NCBI GenBank assembly: GCA_026120035.1
Contig: JALRME010000010.1
Location: 434,001-498,000, forward strand
Direction: 5' to 3'
Source: Coleophoma eucalyptorum
Taxonomy: Eukaryota; Ascomycota; Leotiomycetes; Helotiales; Dermateaceae
DNA length: 64,000 nt
The first letter of the stretch is position 1. Every line of letters begins with the position of its first letter. The position numbers were made by a program, and so were the translations under genes. Shown piece by piece: positions 44,396-55,521 of this stretch. The notes under the pieces were generated by a model, which made no database searches, had not been told where the DNA came from, and worked only from the letters and a program-made list of their open reading frames with translations.

Positions 44396-45490
44396 ATGCT
44401 CGGATTCCCTTACACCTTTGACAGGATAGGGACTTATCCAAACGGAGAGCATGGTGCCAGAAACTGGGAACGCAGCCGCTCTCGTTGTGCCAACAACACT
44501 CGCCTTTCCTCTACATACCCAATTACACGGATAGGGCATGACAGAGGTGGTGCACATGACCTCGATGCCGTGTATGCTAGGCTTCATTCTTCGCATTCTG
44601 GCGAAGACAGGCCTGGCTACGATGATAGCATGTGTTATGAATACCACAATTCTACACCTCGCCAGACAGCAAGCAAAGCCCAACGCTGTTTCCATGACCT
44701 GCAGGGCTTTGTTGCCTATCAACGGTCTTTTCTCAAACCTGACAGCTACAAACTTTTACAGAAGCCAACTCTGGACGGCGAAGAGGAATTTGTGCGTGAG
44801 TTTGAACGATTCCAGCAAGGCCACAAAGAAAAAGCTGCAGAAGCCGGCGCTCCAACTGCGAAATTGCACTATTCGCTGGCTGGTACTGAATACGGATTAC
44901 CAAAGCAGCATAAGGGTCTTAGAGACGGAACACTCCAACAGCTGAAGCAGCAACCGATCAATTACAAGAATCGCCAACCACAGAGCATCGCGATTACTAC
45001 CGAAGATGCACTGAGACGATTTTCGCCTCAAGGCATAGCAAACAACCCTTGTCTTGAATGGCATTCACTACCGGATCAGCAAAACCAGGCATACCACAAT
45101 GGGCGAGATGAAGAACTGGTAGAGGTACCTCGTCCATCAGGTGAAGGATCTAAGAAGCAGGGCAAAAGAACCGCCATGCGATCCTGCAGCAAATGCCGCT
45201 CAAATCCTACCAAGAAAAAGAGCAGCAGAGATAGTCTAAATTCTGATCGACCAAATTCGAAGAATCCAGCCATTCGCACAGATCCATACATGCATGCATA
45301 CGCCGGTACTCTTGACCTGGGTCTTAGTCGGAGACCAGGCTTTTACATACCATTGCAAAGTTGGGGGCAAGATCAGCGTACCAGAGATGAACTATCGCTA
45401 GCGATGGAGGAGATGCAGGAGCTGACGAGGCTTAATCTCGAGAGAGTATGTGTGTCAAAGGGGATTTGTCCTCCCTGGAAAGGTCCCTGA
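44396..45490 (+). CDS. Orphan basic protein of unknown function (about 364 aa)
   Basis: Open frame without introns; I take the start as ATG 44396 (MLGFPYTFDRIGTYPNGEH). Another in-frame ATG at 44273 would add 41 mostly hydrophobic residues. The protein is polar, rich in Arg, Gln, Ser and Asn, and probably partly disordered. It has a KKQGKRTAMRSCSKCRSNPTK basic stretch with a CxxC pair near residue 265, and a helical C-terminus (ELSLAMEEMQELTRLNLERV) followed by CVSKGICPPW. No domain is recognised. It is transcribed away from the GYF gene. Confidence 0.55.
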   Translation: MLGFPYTFDRIGTYPNGEHGARNWERSRSRCANNTRLSSTYPITRIGHDRGGAHDLDAVYARLHSSHSGEDRPGYDDSMCYEYHNSTPRQTASKAQRCFHDLQGFVAYQRSFLKPDSYKLLQKPTLDGEEEFVREFERFQQGHKEKAAEAGAPTAKLHYSLAGTEYGLPKQHKGLRDGTLQQLKQQPINYKNRQPQSIAITTEDALRRFSPQGIANNPCLEWHSLPDQQNQAYHNGRDEELVEVPRPSGEGSKKQGKRTAMRSCSKCRSNPTKKKSSRDSLNSDRPNSKNPAIRTDPYMHAYAGTLDLGLSRRPGFYIPLQSWGQDQRTRDELSLAMEEMQELTRLNLERVCVSKGICPPWKGP

Positions 45491-45961
45491 GATTGTAGAA
45501 AAAAACGGAAAACTTGATGCAACTATGATCAAAACAATTACTGTGTTTGAGAAATCCAAAATATGAGGCTCAATCAACTTGGTGTTACGGCGATATGGTG
45601 TTTGCTGGGTCATCGTAGTCGGCTCCAGGTGGGTCTCGAGTGAATCGTTTCTGGAACAATAAGTCTTCTGGCTCTGCGGTGATTTTTAATTGACCTTTTA
45701 TACCGCTTGGATCCCAGCGCTTTTCACCTTGTACATAGAAACTGATAGTGAATTTATTAAAAGGTTCATATTGCAGTAATTCAAACCTAGCCCTCCTAGT
45801 AAGTCTAGGTGTCTATTAATCACTGGAAATCCGCTGTATGGAACCAAAAGGCCTCGCAGCTAAAGCCATATCGACGCTTGTGCAAAGTAATTCCCAATAT
45901 CCATCAAGCCCTCCATATAAATAAACGCCAGGAGGATCTTATTACAACTCATTAAAGCCAC
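45491..45961. other. Convergent intergenic region
   Basis: 471 bases between the orphan gene and the glycine-zipper gene, 3' flanks of both. No gene is seen. Confidence 0.45.
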
Positions 45962-46711
45962 TTAGTCTGAATCAGAGCCCGAATGATGACCGCGGCTTCT
46001 GCTGCGCGAATGCCTCCTATGATGTCCATGGTGTCCGTGATGCCCACCATGACCACCGGGATACAATCCTCCCATGGCTGCGCTTCCACCACCACCATAT
46101 GCCAAGCCGTCGTCATACTTGTGCTTCTCCTCCTTGTGCTTCTTATGCTTGTGCTCCAATGCATTCGCGCCAATGGCTCCGGCTACGGTGCCTACCAACG
46201 TCCCAAGCACACCTCCGCCAACCTTGTGTGCGAGGAACCCGCCACCGGCGCCTCCAACCAATGTTGCACCAAGTCCCTTCTCTCCGTCTTGGCCTGGGCC
46301 GGCCATTCCTTGCTCTTGACCATATTGCGGTTGGCCATATTGTGATTGCTGCCCTGGTGCTGCATACCCACGGTTATCTTGGCCGTATTGAGGCTGCGGC
46401 GAATGCGAGGGGTAAGGTGCTGGTGAGTGGGAGTTTGGGTATGGGGGTTGAGCTTGTCCATATCCTGGGGGAGCTGGTGAATGCTGTCCCCCGTAGTTTG
46501 GCTGTGGAGGATATGGGTTCTGCGGAGGAGCTCCGTAGCCACCGTGTTGAGGAGGTGGTGTACCGTAGTTTGGCTGCTGGGGATATGGGGAATGCGATGG
46601 TGGTGGTGCACCGCCGTAATTCGGCTGAGATGGATACTGTTGTTGTCCCTGTGGTGGGTAGTAAGGCTGGTTTGAATGACCTCCGCCTCCGTAATAATCG
46701 TTGGCTGACAT
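45962..46711 (-). CDS. Pro/Gly/Tyr/Gln-rich protein with a glycine-zipper segment (249 aa)
   Basis: Single exon from ATG 46711 (MSANDYYGGGG). The first 140 residues are low-complexity with repeated QPNYGG/QPNYGT and SHSP(A/Y)PY blocks. A glycine-zipper hydrophobic region follows (GATLVGGAGGGFLAHKVGGG then GTLVGTVAGAIGANALEH, about 155-195), then a Lys/His cluster (KHKKHKEEKHK). The end is His/Arg/Ser-rich (GHHGHHGHHRRHSRSRSRG). Proteins of this layout are widespread in Pezizomycotina and often called glycine-zipper 2TM or stress-related, without a firm function. The frame is open upstream of 46711, but those 52 codons look untranslated. Confidence 0.8.
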   Translation of the reverse strand: MSANDYYGGGGHSNQPYYPPQGQQQYPSQPNYGGAPPPSHSPYPQQPNYGTPPPQHGGYGAPPQNPYPPQPNYGGQHSPAPPGYGQAQPPYPNSHSPAPYPSHSPQPQYGQDNRGYAAPGQQSQYGQPQYGQEQGMAGPGQDGEKGLGATLVGGAGGGFLAHKVGGGVLGTLVGTVAGAIGANALEHKHKKHKEEKHKYDDGLAYGGGGSAAMGGLYPGGHGGHHGHHGHHRRHSRSRSRGHHSGSDSD

Positions 46712-47769
46712 TTTGCGACACTGTTTGCTTCCTATATCTCTGCTTGAGGATGTTTTTGAGGATGTTTTTTGATGATAAAGAATGAAAGAGAGCGAACGGG
46801 AGGATGGGCTGGCAGAGCAGGCTTTAATATAAGCACAACAACCTGTATCCCAGGCACTTGCAATCACAAAAGCTCAGCTGGCTAGTGGGAGTAAGGTAAT
46901 AGAGGGGCTGACTGCGCCATCCGCTCGCTCATCGACATACTTTTCCGGGGTCCGAATCAATCTACAGGAAATCAGCCACCCAGCAACTCATGAGTGCATG
47001 TCAGCAGGTGTATGACCAATGGAATTGCTCTTCGCAGCCTGCTGCGGGTAGATGGACAGACGAAGCTCGCTCCTCGCAAGTTGGGTTGACCAAATGATGT
47101 TAGGAATCTCGCTTTCCATTTGTGGCAATACAACCAACTGAGCCACTTTTCTCAACACGCACGCATCACTTGGCTTCTGGCGATACCGAGGTGCAGAATT
47201 CTGCTCGGATGGGCCGGTGTCTAAGCCTGACTAACAAGCCTGTACCTTACAGATAAATGGACACTCCGGGTGCTTCGCTTCGAAATTTCAGCATTACGTC
47301 TGTACCGCCAATGCCATAGGGCTGTGCGAGCAGACTGATGCTGTGCATGGTGGCGCAGTTGGGATAATGCCAAGATAGTTGCTGGTGGTGAGGAATAAGT
47401 TGGCGAGCCAGCGCATCGATCACGTGGCTGTCGTTCGAGAACGACCGACAGTTGTCTCTACAATTCGGCGCATACGCACACAACAGCACGGCAATTCGGT
47501 ACAGACACATAAAGTTAAGTGTGCCGGCTTCCCTTAACGCCACTTTTGTTGCACATCGCATCTTCTCTCGAAGTTTCTGACGGCATCGATTCTCAGCGAA
47601 GTTATGTCTGGTTGCTCGACGAACCGAAAGTGGCGCTCTGCCTTCCTCCCCACATGTTCATCTTTAAACCTCTATGCCAAATCAGTTGCATGGCATGCAA
47701 CTGGTGCCTTTTCGTAGATCATTAATGATTTATATAGTTTGTATGTCGTGTACTATTAGCAGACGGCCT
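46712..47769. other. Gene-free region upstream of the glycine-zipper gene
   Basis: About 1.06 kb. A hairpin CTGTCGTTCGAGAACGACCGACAG lies at 47429-47452, next to a CACGTG at 47421-47426. Short frames only. No gene is seen. Confidence 0.45.
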
Positions 47770-49305
47770 TCAACCACAAGCCGGTTCATCTCCAACAGCG
47801 ACATCATTTATCCCCCTTCCATATACGCCGCCATCTAGAATAACCGCCTCATTATCGTCCATATCGTCCTGCACTCTCCTCCACGTCTTCTTTCTCGGCG
47901 TCTCTTCTTCGTTACTTTTATCCTTCCCTTTCCATATCGGTTTGATAAGTCCCCCAAGTAATGGATTTCGACTGAACGTTCCCGCACCCCGATTACCACT
48001 AGCATCGCTGACAGGCAATACTTCCTCGACTTCGTCTTCGCTCTCCACTTTCTCGACAGGTCTCTCCACGGCCCCCATCCTCTTGACAACCTTCCCCTTC
48101 ACCAGATCAATACTGACTACCTGTCGCCTTTTTTCATACTCAGGTCTTGCGTTCCACTCTTGTTCAGCAAGGACCTTCTGCTGCATCTTCAACTGTCTAG
48201 CTCTTTCCGCCGGGCTGGCCCATAGATCTCCCCTGCTTGTCATCGGTGTCTCAAAATCGGCTGCTTCGTCATGTACTGTAGTTCTCTTCGCATTTTGCGC
48301 TTGGAAACTTAGCAATTTGTCACGATGTTCCTTTGCCTTGGCTTCCGCTGGACTCAAGTTGCCAATTTCCACTTTGGGTCCCGAGAATGGAGCTGGCTTC
48401 TTTGAAACCTCGGCCCTGCGATGCGATGAGGCATCAAGAGCCATCTTTTCCCTCCCTCTTTCCTCCCTCAGCTCCCTAATTATCCCTTGTATCTCACTAT
48501 TGCTCAGTAATGGCATGCCACAAAATGTACAAGGTCCTAGCCCTTCCTTCACACATATCACCTTCCCACAATTGAGACAATTCGGTGCAGCTGCCAACAA
48601 AGGATGCCGCGCGCCGACACAGTTGCATTTCCGCTTATCATTGTCGAGCAAGGTGGAATTGGTGCTAATTTCAAGACTTCGTATCGCAGCGTCAAGCTCG
48701 GTAAGGACCGCTGATGCACCATGCATAGAAGTGCCGCCTGTGATATTGACCTTTGTCTTCGAAGGGGCTGGAGAGGATGTGCGAGTTGTGGGCGTGCTTT
48801 TGGACTTGAAATCGGATATCAGCGTCCCTGCAAGAGAAGGCGGAGCTCGTTTTGGTGCTTGGATTATTTCAGGCTTAGGGTTGAGTGCGAAGGTAGATGA
48901 CGACACGACAACGTTTGAAGAGCTTTGATTTGGTCGTCTTGCCATGTAATCAACCTCGTTCTTCTTGACATAGGCCGTACCAGGTGCAAAGTTATTCTCT
49001 ACTTGACGTGGTGCAGGCGTATGTAGAGGAGCCTTCTTCTTCTTCTTAGGGCCCCGTGCCTGCTTTGGAACACCAGACGACGATTCTGATGTCTGGGCAT
49101 TTGGCGGAGCTGAGGAAACTGCTGATGGATCTTGCCGCCGGGAATTGAAAGAGGAAATGAATTCTATTGCTTGTGGGGATTCGCCGAGGAGGTTATTGAA
49201 GTGCTCTGCTGCAGCTTGCTTGGACAAAGTTGTAGCGTAGTCGAGAACCTGCCGCAACTCATCTTCAGGAAGTGGCAAAAGGCGTTGAAGCTGTGCTAGA
49301 GACAT
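47770..49305 (-). CDS. TRIP4/ASC-1-type zinc-finger protein (Rqt4 homolog)
   Basis: Intronless, 511 residues. The C2HC5 zinc finger lies near residues 235-278 (CNCVGARHPLLAAAPNCLNC, then GKVICVKEGLGPCTFCG), the defining domain of TRIP4/ASC-1. In yeast the equivalent, Rqt4, belongs to the ribosome quality-control trigger complex that splits collided ribosomes. The start MSLAQLQRLLPLPEDELRQV with the helical first 60 residues (including an FNNLLG motif) is typical of the family N-terminus. A KKKKKAP basic patch and a charged C-terminus surround the finger. The large antisense frame over 47942-48928 is a shadow. Confidence 0.88.
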   Translation of the reverse strand: MSLAQLQRLLPLPEDELRQVLDYATTLSKQAAAEHFNNLLGESPQAIEFISSFNSRRQDPSAVSSAPPNAQTSESSSGVPKQARGPKKKKKAPLHTPAPRQVENNFAPGTAYVKKNEVDYMARRPNQSSSNVVVSSSTFALNPKPEIIQAPKRAPPSLAGTLISDFKSKSTPTTRTSSPAPSKTKVNITGGTSMHGASAVLTELDAAIRSLEISTNSTLLDNDKRKCNCVGARHPLLAAAPNCLNCGKVICVKEGLGPCTFCGMPLLSNSEIQGIIRELREERGREKMALDASSHRRAEVSKKPAPFSGPKVEIGNLSPAEAKAKEHRDKLLSFQAQNAKRTTVHDEAADFETPMTSRGDLWASPAERARQLKMQQKVLAEQEWNARPEYEKRRQVVSIDLVKGKVVKRMGAVERPVEKVESEDEVEEVLPVSDASGNRGAGTFSRNPLLGGLIKPIWKGKDKSNEEETPRKKTWRRVQDDMDDNEAVILDGGVYGRGINDVAVGDEPACG

Positions 49306-49673
49306 CTCTGCAAGTAGAGATGTTATGGACGGAGTTGACTGTTAGCAGTGAATAGCTTCAAAATTCCCTGAAGAGTGCTGGATGAATCATTCCGTCACAG
49401 GCAGGTCTAAGCGAAGCGATAAACCCCACCCTTCGCAAGGCTCGCCTTATCAAAGACCCCACCAAATCAAGGTACCGCTGCTATTTCAAGCTATTCGCAA
49501 CAACGCCTTTCTTTTGACATTCCTAAGTGTGACTCTTGTGATTCTTATGACTCTTCAATTCATGAATCTCGGCAAAAGACCTCGATTATAAATATCAATT
49601 CCTCTTTTCCGTATTCTCCTCTATCCCTATCTCTTTCGTTCTACTCTTGCAAACAACCTGAGTCATCATCAAC
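49306..49673. promoter_or_regulatory. Divergent promoter region of the TRIP4 homolog and the PLP enzyme
   Basis: 368 bases between opposite start codons. A plus-strand frame at 49382-49591 with one hydrophobic stretch is not convincing. The last 80 bases are C/T-rich, as expected for a fungal leader. Confidence 0.45.
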
Positions 49674-51122
49674 ATGGGAGAAATCTCTATGGATAGCTTG
49701 GCGCTTCATGAGTCAACTAACTACAAGTCTGTGCCTTTTGGCAAAGAAATGAGGAAGCAATTCTGCCTTGCTCCAGAATGGACCAACATCAACCATGGTA
49801 TCTACTTCTATTTGCAAAACTGTTTAATTACTAAGATCTATAGGCTCTTTCGGTGCTTCGCCTAAAGCTATACGTGACAAGCAAAAGGAGTACCAAGAGC
49901 TTTGTGAGTCTCGTCCAGATGTGTTTATTCGCTATACATATCCCCGGCTTCTGGATGAGTCTCGAGCTGCAGTTGCTAAATTGCTGAATGTCCCTACCGA
50001 TACTTGCGTGTTCGTGCCGAATGCCACCACTGGAGTCAACGTTGCTATCCGTAACATCGTCTGGAATGATGATGGAAAGGACGAGGTTCTTTACTTCAAT
50101 ACAATCTATGGATCCTGTGGCAAAACCATTGAGTACATTTCTGAATACTCGAAGCGACAGGTCCATGGACGGGTCATCTTCCTTGCCTATCCACAGGAGG
50201 ACGAGGATGTTTTGAGATTGTTCAAAGAGGCCATTTCTACATCCAGAGCCGAAGGTAAAAGGCCACGAGCCGCTGTCTTCGATACTGTCTCTTCTCAGCC
50301 AGGTCTTCGATTCCCCTTTGAGTCACTAGTCAAGATTTGTGCCGAGGAAGACATTCTCTCTGTCATTGACGGTGCTCACGGAATTGGGCACGTCAAACTG
50401 GATCTGAGGGCTATTGATCCCGACTTCTTCACCTCAAATCTCCATAAGTGGCTTTATGTACCACGTGGATGTGCAGTCTTTTATGTACCAGAGAGGAATC
50501 AAGCCATGGTGCGCTCTCCACTACCAACGTCTCACGGCTTTGTCCCGAAACTCAAGAGTAAACTTGTAAATCCTCTCCCCAAAAGTAAAAAAACCGAGTT
50601 CGTAAACAACTTTGAGTTTGTTGGTACTATCGATAATACAAACTACCTTGTTGCTGCGGAGGCTATCAAATGGAGACAGGAAGTTTGTGGTGGCGAGGAC
50701 GCCATTATAAAGTACAACATCGAATTATCCCGAAAGGGTGCCGCCTCGGTTGCAAAGATCCTGGATACGCAAATTATTGACAACAGCACCAACTCACTGA
50801 CAAACTGTGCTTTGTCAACTATTGTCTTGCCAATCAAGGTCGGTGAGGGTGGTGTGAAGAAAGAGGATATCCAAAAAGCAACTGTATGGATGGTGGATAC
50901 CACTATGTCCGATTATGAGACGTTCATCCCATTCCTCTGGAACTCTGACGAACAGAAGTGGTGGATCAGGCTGAGCGCCCAGATATACTTGGACCTAGTA
51001 AGTCTATTTATGTTATAGCTGTGATGTGCGCTGACAGGAACCAGGAGGATTATGAATATACTGGCAAGATATTGAAGGAGTTGTGTGAGAGGGTAGAGAA
51101 GGGCGAGTATCTGACCGTTTGA
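49674..51122 (+). CDS. PLP-dependent enzyme, class V aminotransferase fold (EGT2 / isopenicillin N epimerase-like)
   Basis: Exons 49674-49797, 49844-50997 and 51045-51122 give 451 residues. The first intron is 46 bases (branch TACTAA). The second, 47 bases, must end at AACCAG rather than the earlier GACAG to avoid a stop. Family landmarks: NHGSFGASP at the N-terminus, NATTGVN, VIDGAHGIGHVKLDL with the cofactor-binding Asp and His, and SNLHKWLYVPRGCAV, where Lys is the likely PLP Schiff-base residue. This fold includes isopenicillin N epimerases, cysteine desulfurases and fungal hercynylcysteine sulfoxide lyase (Egt2) of ergothioneine synthesis. No biosynthetic partner lies nearby, so the substrate is unknown. 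Confidence 0.82.
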
Positions 51123-54085
51123 CATGACTTGCTACAAGTCCTCATAGAGTAACTCCAATTGTTTGTCTCACATGCAGGTTATTAAAAACTATGGACTCAC
51201 ATGACTTACTCAACATCAGTTCTCTGCCGCACTTCATTAACTGTGTAACAGTTTATTTTCCACTACCTAAGATATTTGTTTGATTTATTTTCCACTATGA
51301 TCTCTGTGACCGCGTCGAATATCAGGCTCGCTCAGATTTATACCCCAAATAGGCACAGACTGAAGGCAATCTCTGTCCCTAACTACGGCGAACGTTCTTT
51401 GGCATCCTAGGCCTTCGACATCTATCATACACTGTCGAATATTTGGTACTACACTAGACTATTGTCAAACTTGTTGTTGTCTCCCAACCATGAAACTTCT
51501 CGGGGATTTATAGTAATCTCAATTTATTGGGCTGCTTTCATTCGAGAGATTTTTAATTGCCCATGACGAGTAGTACATTCTAGAGAAGGCACAAATTCAA
51601 AATGGCGGTCAGCAGATCCTACTGCTCTTGACTCTTCTAAAGTTTCGCAAAGATGCCCCTCTAAATTACCTCAAACTCCAATAATCAATATTGAAAACCG
51701 CAACTCTATCCAGAGTTTTGTTTCATATTTTCTTCAATGGAACCCTAATTACACCAGAGGTGATCGTTAAGTGGAATAGCCATAGAAGTAAGTCCCAAGG
51801 CTCCTAGAAACAATCGATGTTCTTCTAATGACAGCTTAGAAAATTTCAGTATCACAAGCTTTACGTCGAGCAAGAAATCTAACTTCAATAGCGACAGTGT
51901 GGCGAACCTTAACCTCAGCAGAGACAATCCATCACGTGCAAGACATCCTTAATCATGAGGACTGGACTACTGAACGCATTTCAAACTAAGAAAGCATTAA
52001 GATAGGCTGCAGAAGACCGAAATTATGAACCAGTGATCGCTCAGAGGGAAGGGCAGGCGCTAATAATTGAGCATACGACAAGCTTGCTTTCTCTTTTTTC
52101 CCTCTCAACGGCTTTCTGTTTCTTGCCACATACCTGCCTCGTTTATTGTGAAATAAATGTTTAAACCCATAGTCTTCTCATAATAGCTCATACATGATAA
52201 CTACAGGAGATTATCCCAAGGAGTTGTACAGATCACTCTTTGAACCTACCGATTTTCAATGTAATCGGCTACGTGAGTACCAACCGTATATGCTCTTTGG
52301 ATTCCAATTATCTGAAAAGTATGAGTCGGGTGTCACGTACCATAAAGCATGGTACCATAAATTCGTTGTACCACAAAGGCTAGTACAATTGTAAACAATA
52401 TGGATAAGACTGAAATATGATGTGCAGACGCATCAAAGATGATTCGGCCCAGATACATTCAACAATTCTCTTGAGTTCATCAACAAATTATAGGGCGCTA
52501 CCAACACTCAAAAGATTTGATTAGAAAGTAGGTGTTCTCAGCTATTGACTGTATCTAGTTGTTCATTAACGTCACCTATTCCAGACCGCGGCAATCATCG
52601 GACAAACTTGCGGTCTGTATACCACTATGCGTACAAGCCTTTTGCAAAAACTGTCCAGACTCCAAGATAGCCGATAGTCAAGGTCATAAAGCTGTGTATC
52701 AAGACAATCTGGGGGCAAAGCCGTTCCGCAAACGGTTTTGCAGCTGAAGCTTATGAAGCTTGTCCGGTAAGGTTGCGGCTTGGAAGGAGGCTATTCATTG
52801 CTCTAGCCGACTGCGGCTGGGCCCCGGTAAATAGGGTTTTATTGAAAGGATAGCATCGGAAGCTAATCCTACATACAGGAATCTGCAATGCTCAAGAGCA
52901 GCGTCATATTGATTATCTGTGTCTAAGTACAATAACTCTGAATAGTGGCAATTGTTCTGTCAATGTATCACGTGGATGTGGAGTCTAGTCCCTGGGTTCG
53001 TCTTCAGGGTTCAACTGCAACCGTAAACTTAATAACTAGTTAGGAATGTCTACCTTTACTTCCCCCATAAAAGTGGAATGAGATAGTGTCTACCCCAAAA
53101 TCAGAGTAACATTTTTGGCTTGTGGATTTTTTGGCTTGTGGATGAAGTCAGGGCTCTGACTCGTAAGGGATTCTCAATTTCAGGGGCCAAAGAGAAACTG
53201 ATGCGAGGCATCGCAATCAAGTATTTGATATCAAAGATTTGTTTAGTGCCTCCATTATGGCACATCCTACGAGTCTAGAGAGACTAGGACTAACTCACAG
53301 TTACCTTAAGCATAGAGTTACTATTGATGACACAGCTGTCATATTATCAGAATTATCATCTTTCGTATAGCTAATCGGGACCATAGAGTACATGTAGGTC
53401 TGGTGTTGTCCTACCGAATGCCCAGATTATCCGGCAATAATCATCTCGTGCTACAAAAGTTTGAAAACCACCCAGCCATGACCGTTTCACGTGCGAGGCA
53501 AAAAAAATTGTTTTCTAGATCTCGTTCTTTTGCTTCCTTGCTGGCAGATACGGGTTGACCCGTCTAATTATCTGTCAAGGTCCGAGGGCTCCGGGGAAGG
53601 TTGTTTCTCGCAAGCTCTCCTAGCACAGAAGCGATCAACTTCCTACCGGATCCGGTGAGTTCCAACCTCAACCCCCACAGCACAGCTGCAAACAGGAGCA
53701 AGTCAAAAGTTACACCAACGTATGCATCACAAATCTCACGAATCTCAAAGTTTATCGATAAGCCTCTGCAAATGGGGAAGGATGAAGCTGGAGGACTTGA
53801 CATATAATGGGGCAACGAAGCCGGTTTATGACAGGATCAACAAAGTCTCGATCTCAGAACAACAAGATCAGCTAGCAGTTTAACTTTCTGCAAGGTCCGA
53901 TTCAAAGTCAACCAGACACCTTGAAAGTATAACTGGACACAACTCCCAAAACAGTTTCTTCCATCGGACGCCTGCTCTTACTTTTAAGACAGCATTCTTC
54001 AAACCAAAACTTCTATCTTCGATATCTTGGTCGCCCAATTCGAGATAATTTGTTCAAGTTACTTCAAAAACTACAATTATTCGAC
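51123..54085. other. Long gene-free tract (about 3 kb)
   Basis: The longest gene-free stretch here. It is moderately AT-rich and has only short, scattered open frames. Local duplications are visible: TTTATTTTCCACTA at 51252-51265 and again at 51284-51297, and ATTTT(T)TGGCTTGTGG in tandem at 53111-53141. It may be decayed transposon sequence or a long promoter. No terminal repeats or transposase pieces can be recognised by eye. Confidence 0.5.
53111..53141. repeat. Tandem duplication of a 15-16 base unit
   Basis: ATTTTTGGCTTGTGG is followed immediately by ATTTTTTGGCTTGTGG, differing by one T. Confidence 0.85.
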
Positions 54086-54907
54086 ATGGCTGCATACGTC
54101 CCTAAACATGCAGCGAGGGATGCTGCTGCCATGCCGGTACCAGCAAAGTCCGAGAGGCGCAAGCTGTCACCAAATGCTATTGCTGCTGCAAAGACATATG
54201 TTCCAGCCAAACCAGCTTCAGAGGTTGTTGAAGAGGCTCCCAAGGTCGTAGAGGAGGAGGTCATCGACCCTGTGACCAAAAAGCCATATACATATGTCCC
54301 AAAGCATAACGGAGAACTGGTACGACCCACTCCAACAAAAATCACTATCGATCCTGACCAGCCTCTTCTTCGCAAGGTCGGCATTCTCCCATCTGGAGAC
54401 CCACTCAGCCCACATACTCAAGGGTCTGATCCCAACTATGACTCTTCTGACTATGAGCACTTCCTCCAAGCATACCGCGTAGCCATGACCAAGGTTTCCA
54501 TGGCCAAGACTACTACCGTTGAGGTGAAGCCCACCATTATCACTGATGAAGAAAGCTTGCGAAGATCGTCGACCTCATCTTTCACACGACGCTCAAGCAA
54601 TGCCCACAGTGTCTTTGAGAAGATTGGCCACTACATCAAGCCAAACCGACCTGAGAGTGGTTACAGCACGTCTAGTTGGATGACCTCACATACAGCCGAG
54701 ACGAGCCCAATGGCCAGCCGAAGGGGCAGCGCAATGACACAGAGATGGTCAAATGGAAGCATTTCCAAGGAGATGGATCGCGATGCTGCTGCTATTGAGA
54801 AGGCTGTTCTAGAGTCTTGGGACGGAAGAAGGAGAAGCAAGGTTGCATCATCACCAATATCTCCGGTCATCAAGCGGTTCGGCAGCAATACTCCTAGCCG
54901 TCCTTGA
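54086..54907 (+). CDS. Protein with repeated YVPK motifs, unknown function (273 aa)
   Basis: Single exon from ATG 54086 (MAAYVPKHAARDAAAMPVP). Three related short motifs appear in the first 85 residues: AAYVPKHAARD, KTYVPAKPAS and YTYVPKHNGEL. The second half is Ser/Arg-rich with SLRRSSTSSFTRRSSNAHS and ASRRGSAMTQRWSNGS, likely phosphorylated, and includes a conserved-looking VFEKIGHYIKP. An acidic stretch (EVVEEAPKVVEEEVIDP) lies between. It is probably a cytoplasmic or cortical adaptor (inference from composition only). No domain is recognised. Confidence 0.65.
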   Translation: MAAYVPKHAARDAAAMPVPAKSERRKLSPNAIAAAKTYVPAKPASEVVEEAPKVVEEEVIDPVTKKPYTYVPKHNGELVRPTPTKITIDPDQPLLRKVGILPSGDPLSPHTQGSDPNYDSSDYEHFLQAYRVAMTKVSMAKTTTVEVKPTIITDEESLRRSSTSSFTRRSSNAHSVFEKIGHYIKPNRPESGYSTSSWMTSHTAETSPMASRRGSAMTQRWSNGSISKEMDRDAAAIEKAVLESWDGRRRSKVASSPISPVIKRFGSNTPSRP

Positions 54908-55521
54908 AGAATGCGATGGGATTTTCTTTTGTGCATGGGGGAAACACTCTCTTTTGGCGTTCTGGTAATATACGAATGAAAGACATAATGGTTACATAGT
55001 AATGAATATAATACAAAATTGGAAAGATCACCCACTTAATATTGAGTCTTGTGTGCTAGCAGTGAAGTGACCATGACTAGCCTCAACAACCTGACGCTCT
55101 AAGTTCGCTCTCGCTTAATTGTTATGCGACTTAAGGCATTAGAGTGACTGTCTCGAATACTCTATTCTCTATACACTCCAGTTTCTAATACCACCCGGGC
55201 CTAGTTTGAAAATCTCAGTAGAAGACTAGATCACCAGGTGTCTTGATAGTAAAATTCCCGTTCAAATATCCTGACACAATCACTCCGAATGGTTTGGCGT
55301 ATGCGGCGGCATGGAGGAATTCGTACAAGTGGTCGGGCGGATTGAACTTCTTACGGGCGAGACTGAGCCATACACTCAGTCTCAATATTAGATGAAATGG
55401 TTATATATTTTGGTTTAGGTCGCGCTGTTAGATGAGTGTATCTAGAATAAAAGATCCATATATATGAGAGCTTCACTCATAAACTCAACAACTTTCGTTA
55501 TTGTTAACAAGTCACGAGAAC
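54908..55521. other. Intergenic region upstream of the NmrA-like gene
   Basis: 614 bases; 3' flank of the YVPK gene and promoter of the reductase. No gene is seen. Confidence 0.45.

Noticed and set aside
46099..46785. 228-codon plus-strand frame
   Set aside because: Antisense shadow of the low-complexity glycine-zipper gene.
47942..48928. 328-codon open frame on the plus strand
   Set aside because: Antisense to the TRIP4/Rqt4 gene, whose zinc finger is unmistakable on the minus strand.
49382..49591. 69-codon frame with one hydrophobic stretch
   Set aside because: Within a 368-base divergent promoter and with no supporting feature.
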